From positions 3,054,907 through 3,118,906 of the forward strand of contig NZ_CP096270.1 in the NCBI RefSeq assembly GCF_023204835.1: a DNA stretch of 64,000 bases, written 5' to 3'. A model generated the notes under the pieces. The model saw nothing but the letters and a program-made list of their open reading frames with translations, had not been told where the DNA came from and did no database searches. The DNA comes from Salinarchaeum laminariae (lineage in GTDB: Archaea > Halobacteriota > Halobacteria > Halobacteriales > Salinarchaeaceae). Shown here piece by piece: positions 61,761-64,000 of the stretch (its first letter is position 1; every line of letters starts with the position of its first letter). The translations under genes and the position numbers were made by a program.

Positions 61761-64000
61761 GTTCCACACCCCCACCGCGGAGCGCGGACGCCTCGACGGA
61801 GACGGCCAGGGGCTCGGAGACCCGGAGGCTGCTCGAGCGTCTCGCGACGCCCCGGTCGCTCGCACTGGTCGGTCTCGGGACGATGACGGCTGGCTACCTC
61901 GCAACCCTGTACTGGCTGACGACGGTGGTCGGCGGTGCCGTGTGGCTCGCGAGCGGGGTCGCGATCGGTCTGGGTGCAGGCGTGCTTCTCGCCGGCGTCC
62001 GGGAGCGAACGATGGTCGGTGTCGCGACCGTCGGTGCCGCGATCGCAATCGGACTATACTACGGGACGGCCGCGCCCTCCGTCGGCGCCACATCCGCGCT
62101 GCAGGCGGTCGCCGACGCGATGGTGATGCTCACCGGCATCAGCGTCCTCGAACTCAACGCAGCCGACGTCTGGATCGCGGCGCTGGTCCCGGTTCCGATC
62201 TTCCTCTCGACGTACTTCGGACTGCGCGGGCGATACGTCGTCGCGACGATCGCCGGCGGCTGGCTGGTACTGTTCCTCGCCGTCACCGGTGACGCGACGG
62301 TTCCCGAGACGCTGTTGGGTACGATTGGCGCGTTCGCGACGATCGGGTTCGGCGAACTGGATCGGCGCGACGGGTCCGTCGATGGAGCGAACGCGCTCGT
62401 CCTGTTGATCGCCGTCATGGCTGTCCTCGCCGTCGCAGTGCCGCTCGTTCCCTCCGGCTCCGCCAGCGCGCTCGAGCCCTCGGGGATCGGCCCCGACGGC
62501 TCGGGCGAGGGCGGCGATGCGCCGGCGACGCCACTCGACCAGCAGCTAATCGGTGGAGACAGCGTGACGGCCGGCGGTCCGATCAACCTCTCGACGGACG
62601 TACGGTTCGTCGTCGAATCCTCCGAGAAGTTGCGCTGGCGAACGGGGTCGCTTGGCACCTACGACGGCAACTCCTGGTACCGCTCAGGGACCTCTATGCC
62701 GTACATGAACGCGCTGTCGGGACCACCGGGCGAGGCGCGGACCGTCGAACAGCGCTACGATCTGTACGCCCCGGCCACGGCAGTCCCTGCTGCGTCTTAC
62801 CCCGTCGACATCGACGGCCTCGAGACGGGCGGGCTCCAGCGGACCAGTACGCAGACCATCACCGCGATCGGACAGATCGACGCCGGGACGGCCTACACTG
62901 CAGAGAGTGAGGTCCCCAATCCGGACGTTGAGACTCTCCGAGCAGCGGGCACCGACTACCCGCAGGCCATCGAGTCTCGATACACGAGCCTGCCCGAGGA
63001 CACCGTTCCCGACCGCGTCCACGAGATCACGGAGCAGATCACGTCCGAAGCGTCGACGCCGTACGACAGGGCTCGCGCGATCGAGGCCTACCTCGAGAGC
63101 GAGAAGCAGTACTCACAGGACGTCCAGGCGCCAACGGGGACGATGGCCGACGGGTTCCTCTTCGAGATGGAGGCCGGCTACTGCACGTACTTCGCTGGCA
63201 CGATGGCGACGATGCTCCGGACACAGGGAATCCCGACGCGCGTCGCAGTCGGCTACAGCAGCGGTCAGTGGGCCGGGAACGACACCTGGGTCGTCCGGGG
63301 CTCTGACGCCCACGCGTGGGTCGAAGTGTACGTCCCCGACGTCGGCTGGATCGAGTTCGATCCGACGCCGGGGAGCGCCGTCGACTCGGCGCGGCGTAGC
63401 GCCGTCGAGTCCGCCCGCGACGACAACGCGACCGACGTCGACGTGGAAGCGTCCGCCAGCGAGCCCGTCCAGTTCCAGGCGCCCACGGACGGATCGTCGG
63501 GCGGCTCCGGATCATCGAACGGCGGCGATACGACGACTCCGGACGGCTCCGGCCAGTCGAACGCCAACCAGGACGACGGCCTCCAGCGTGGCCGGCCGCG
63601 ATTCTACAGCGGCACCACCGCCAACGGGACTGACGCCTACGTCCAGCCAGAGCTCGGGAACGTAACGACGTCGGAGGAGTCCGACGGCAACGCCTCCGGA
63701 TCGAACAACTCGATCGGCGTGCGGCCCACCGACGGCTCCTTCGGCGGCTACGAGGCCGCGGTGCTCGGACTGCTCGTCGTCACCGGCACCGTCGCGTGGG
63801 GGCGACAGATCGGCGCCCGCCGACGGCTGTGGCGAGCGGGGAGCGTGCTCTGGCAGCGTCGAACCGGACCGGAAGCCGACGCCGAACGGGCCATCGAACG
63901 GCTCGAGACGCACCTCGGCCGGCAGTACGATCCGAAGGGCCACGGCGAAACCCACCGCGAGTATCGCGATCGCCTGCCAGCATCGGTCGATCCCGCGGTC
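61757..64000 (+). CDS. Transglutaminase-like membrane protein, 3' end missing (cut by window edge)
   Basis: The open frame runs 748 codons without a stop to the window edge. It starts with GTG (VSSTPPPRSADAS). About five to six membrane helices (LALVGLGTMTAGYLATLYWLTTVVGGAVWLASG onward) are followed by an outer domain and a transglutaminase-like core with catalytic Cys (ADGFLFEMEAGYCTYFAGTMATMLRTQGIPTRVAVGYSSG) and the His/Asp pair in SDAHAWVEVYVPDVGWIEFDPTPG. A Ser/Gly/Asn-rich linker and one more helix precede the C-terminal DUF4129-like part. It is the third gene of the MoxR-DUF58 operon and probably acts at the cell surface, in peptide cross-linking or hydrolysis. Confidence 0.9.
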   Translation, partial: MSSTPPPRSADASTETARGSETRRLLERLATPRSLALVGLGTMTAGYLATLYWLTTVVGGAVWLASGVAIGLGAGVLLAGVRERTMVGVATVGAAIAIGLYYGTAAPSVGATSALQAVADAMVMLTGISVLELNAADVWIAALVPVPIFLSTYFGLRGRYVVATIAGGWLVLFLAVTGDATVPETLLGTIGAFATIGFGELDRRDGSVDGANALVLLIAVMAVLAVAVPLVPSGSASALEPSGIGPDGSGEGGDAPATPLDQQLIGGDSVTAGGPINLSTDVRFVVESSEKLRWRTGSLGTYDGNSWYRSGTSMPYMNALSGPPGEARTVEQRYDLYAPATAVPAASYPVDIDGLETGGLQRTSTQTITAIGQIDAGTAYTAESEVPNPDVETLRAAGTDYPQAIESRYTSLPEDTVPDRVHEITEQITSEASTPYDRARAIEAYLESEKQYSQDVQAPTGTMADGFLFEMEAGYCTYFAGTMATMLRTQGIPTRVAVGYSSGQWAGNDTWVVRGSDAHAWVEVYVPDVGWIEFDPTPGSAVDSARRSAVESARDDNATDVDVEASASEPVQFQAPTDGSSGGSGSSNGGDTTTPDGSGQSNANQDDGLQRGRPRFYSGTTANGTDAYVQPELGNVTTSEESDGNASGSNNSIGVRPTDGSFGGYEAAVLGLLVVTGTVAWGRQIGARRRLWRAGSVLWQRRTGPEADAERAIERLETHLGRQYDPKGHGETHREYRDRLPASVDPAV

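Overview
The window is 64 kb of chromosomal DNA from a haloarchaeon (class Halobacteria). The proteins are very acidic (long Asp/Glu/Ala/Gly stretches), the DNA is GC-rich, and many genes start with ATG or GTG only 25-30 bases after a short T/A-rich box, as in leaderless haloarchaeal transcripts. Typical archaeal genes are present: archaellum (arl/fla) genes, MCM helicase, ribosomal protein S6e, tRNA-Met with an intron, Tat-type lipoproteins and many haloarchaea-specific conserved families. I cannot name the genus. Family names of the form DUFxxxx are from memory and should be checked.

Layout. 1-5.7 kb: minus-strand archaellum locus, read from archaellin (arlA) through a haloarchaeal protein of unknown role to overlapping arlCE-arlF-arlG-arlH-arlI (arlI is cut by the left edge). 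6-8.2 kb: a small membrane protein with a winged-helix regulator, then a MinD/ParA ATPase whose stop overlaps the start of a partner gene; these may regulate or position the motility machinery. 8.3-15.4 kb: panB, hemL, an HPP membrane protein, ribosomal protein S6e, small zinc-finger and membrane proteins. 15.5 kb: intron-containing elongator tRNA-Met followed by a degraded copy of its 3' end. 16-20.7 kb: a zinc-free oxidoreductase and a GtrA/sulfatase-like/GNAT group that looks like surface glycan metabolism. 20.8-25.2 kb: mcm followed closely by four uncharacterised genes. 25.2-36.3 kb: protein-repair methyltransferase, zinc-ribbon proteins, SprT-like protein, folD, methyltransferase, MarR-like regulator, GT87-type glycosyltransferase and several membrane proteins. 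36.9-45.3 kb: beta-carbonic anhydrase, a 361-bp non-coding MITE-like element with terminal inverted repeats and an 11-bp target duplication, an alpha/beta hydrolase, an AI-2E-type permease, membrane proteins and an acyl-CoA dehydrogenase. 45.4-54.9 kb: lipoproteins, an HtrA protease, tRNA-Phe, a KaiC-like ATPase, a CBS-MaoC fusion, aroA and a PQQ-type beta-propeller lipoprotein. 55-59.4 kb: M24 peptidase, a TyrA-like dehydrogenase overlapping an Rsm22-family methyltransferase gene whose stop codon lies in a 23-bp tandem repeat. 59.7-64 kb: a MoxR-DUF58-transglutaminase operon cut by the right edge.

No rRNA, CRISPR array, prophage or intact transposase gene was seen. The strongest non-routine signals are the MITE-like element, the MinD pair and HTH/membrane pair beside the archaellum, the gene block behind mcm, the CBS-MaoC fusion, and the cysteine-poor Rsm22 with its repeat.
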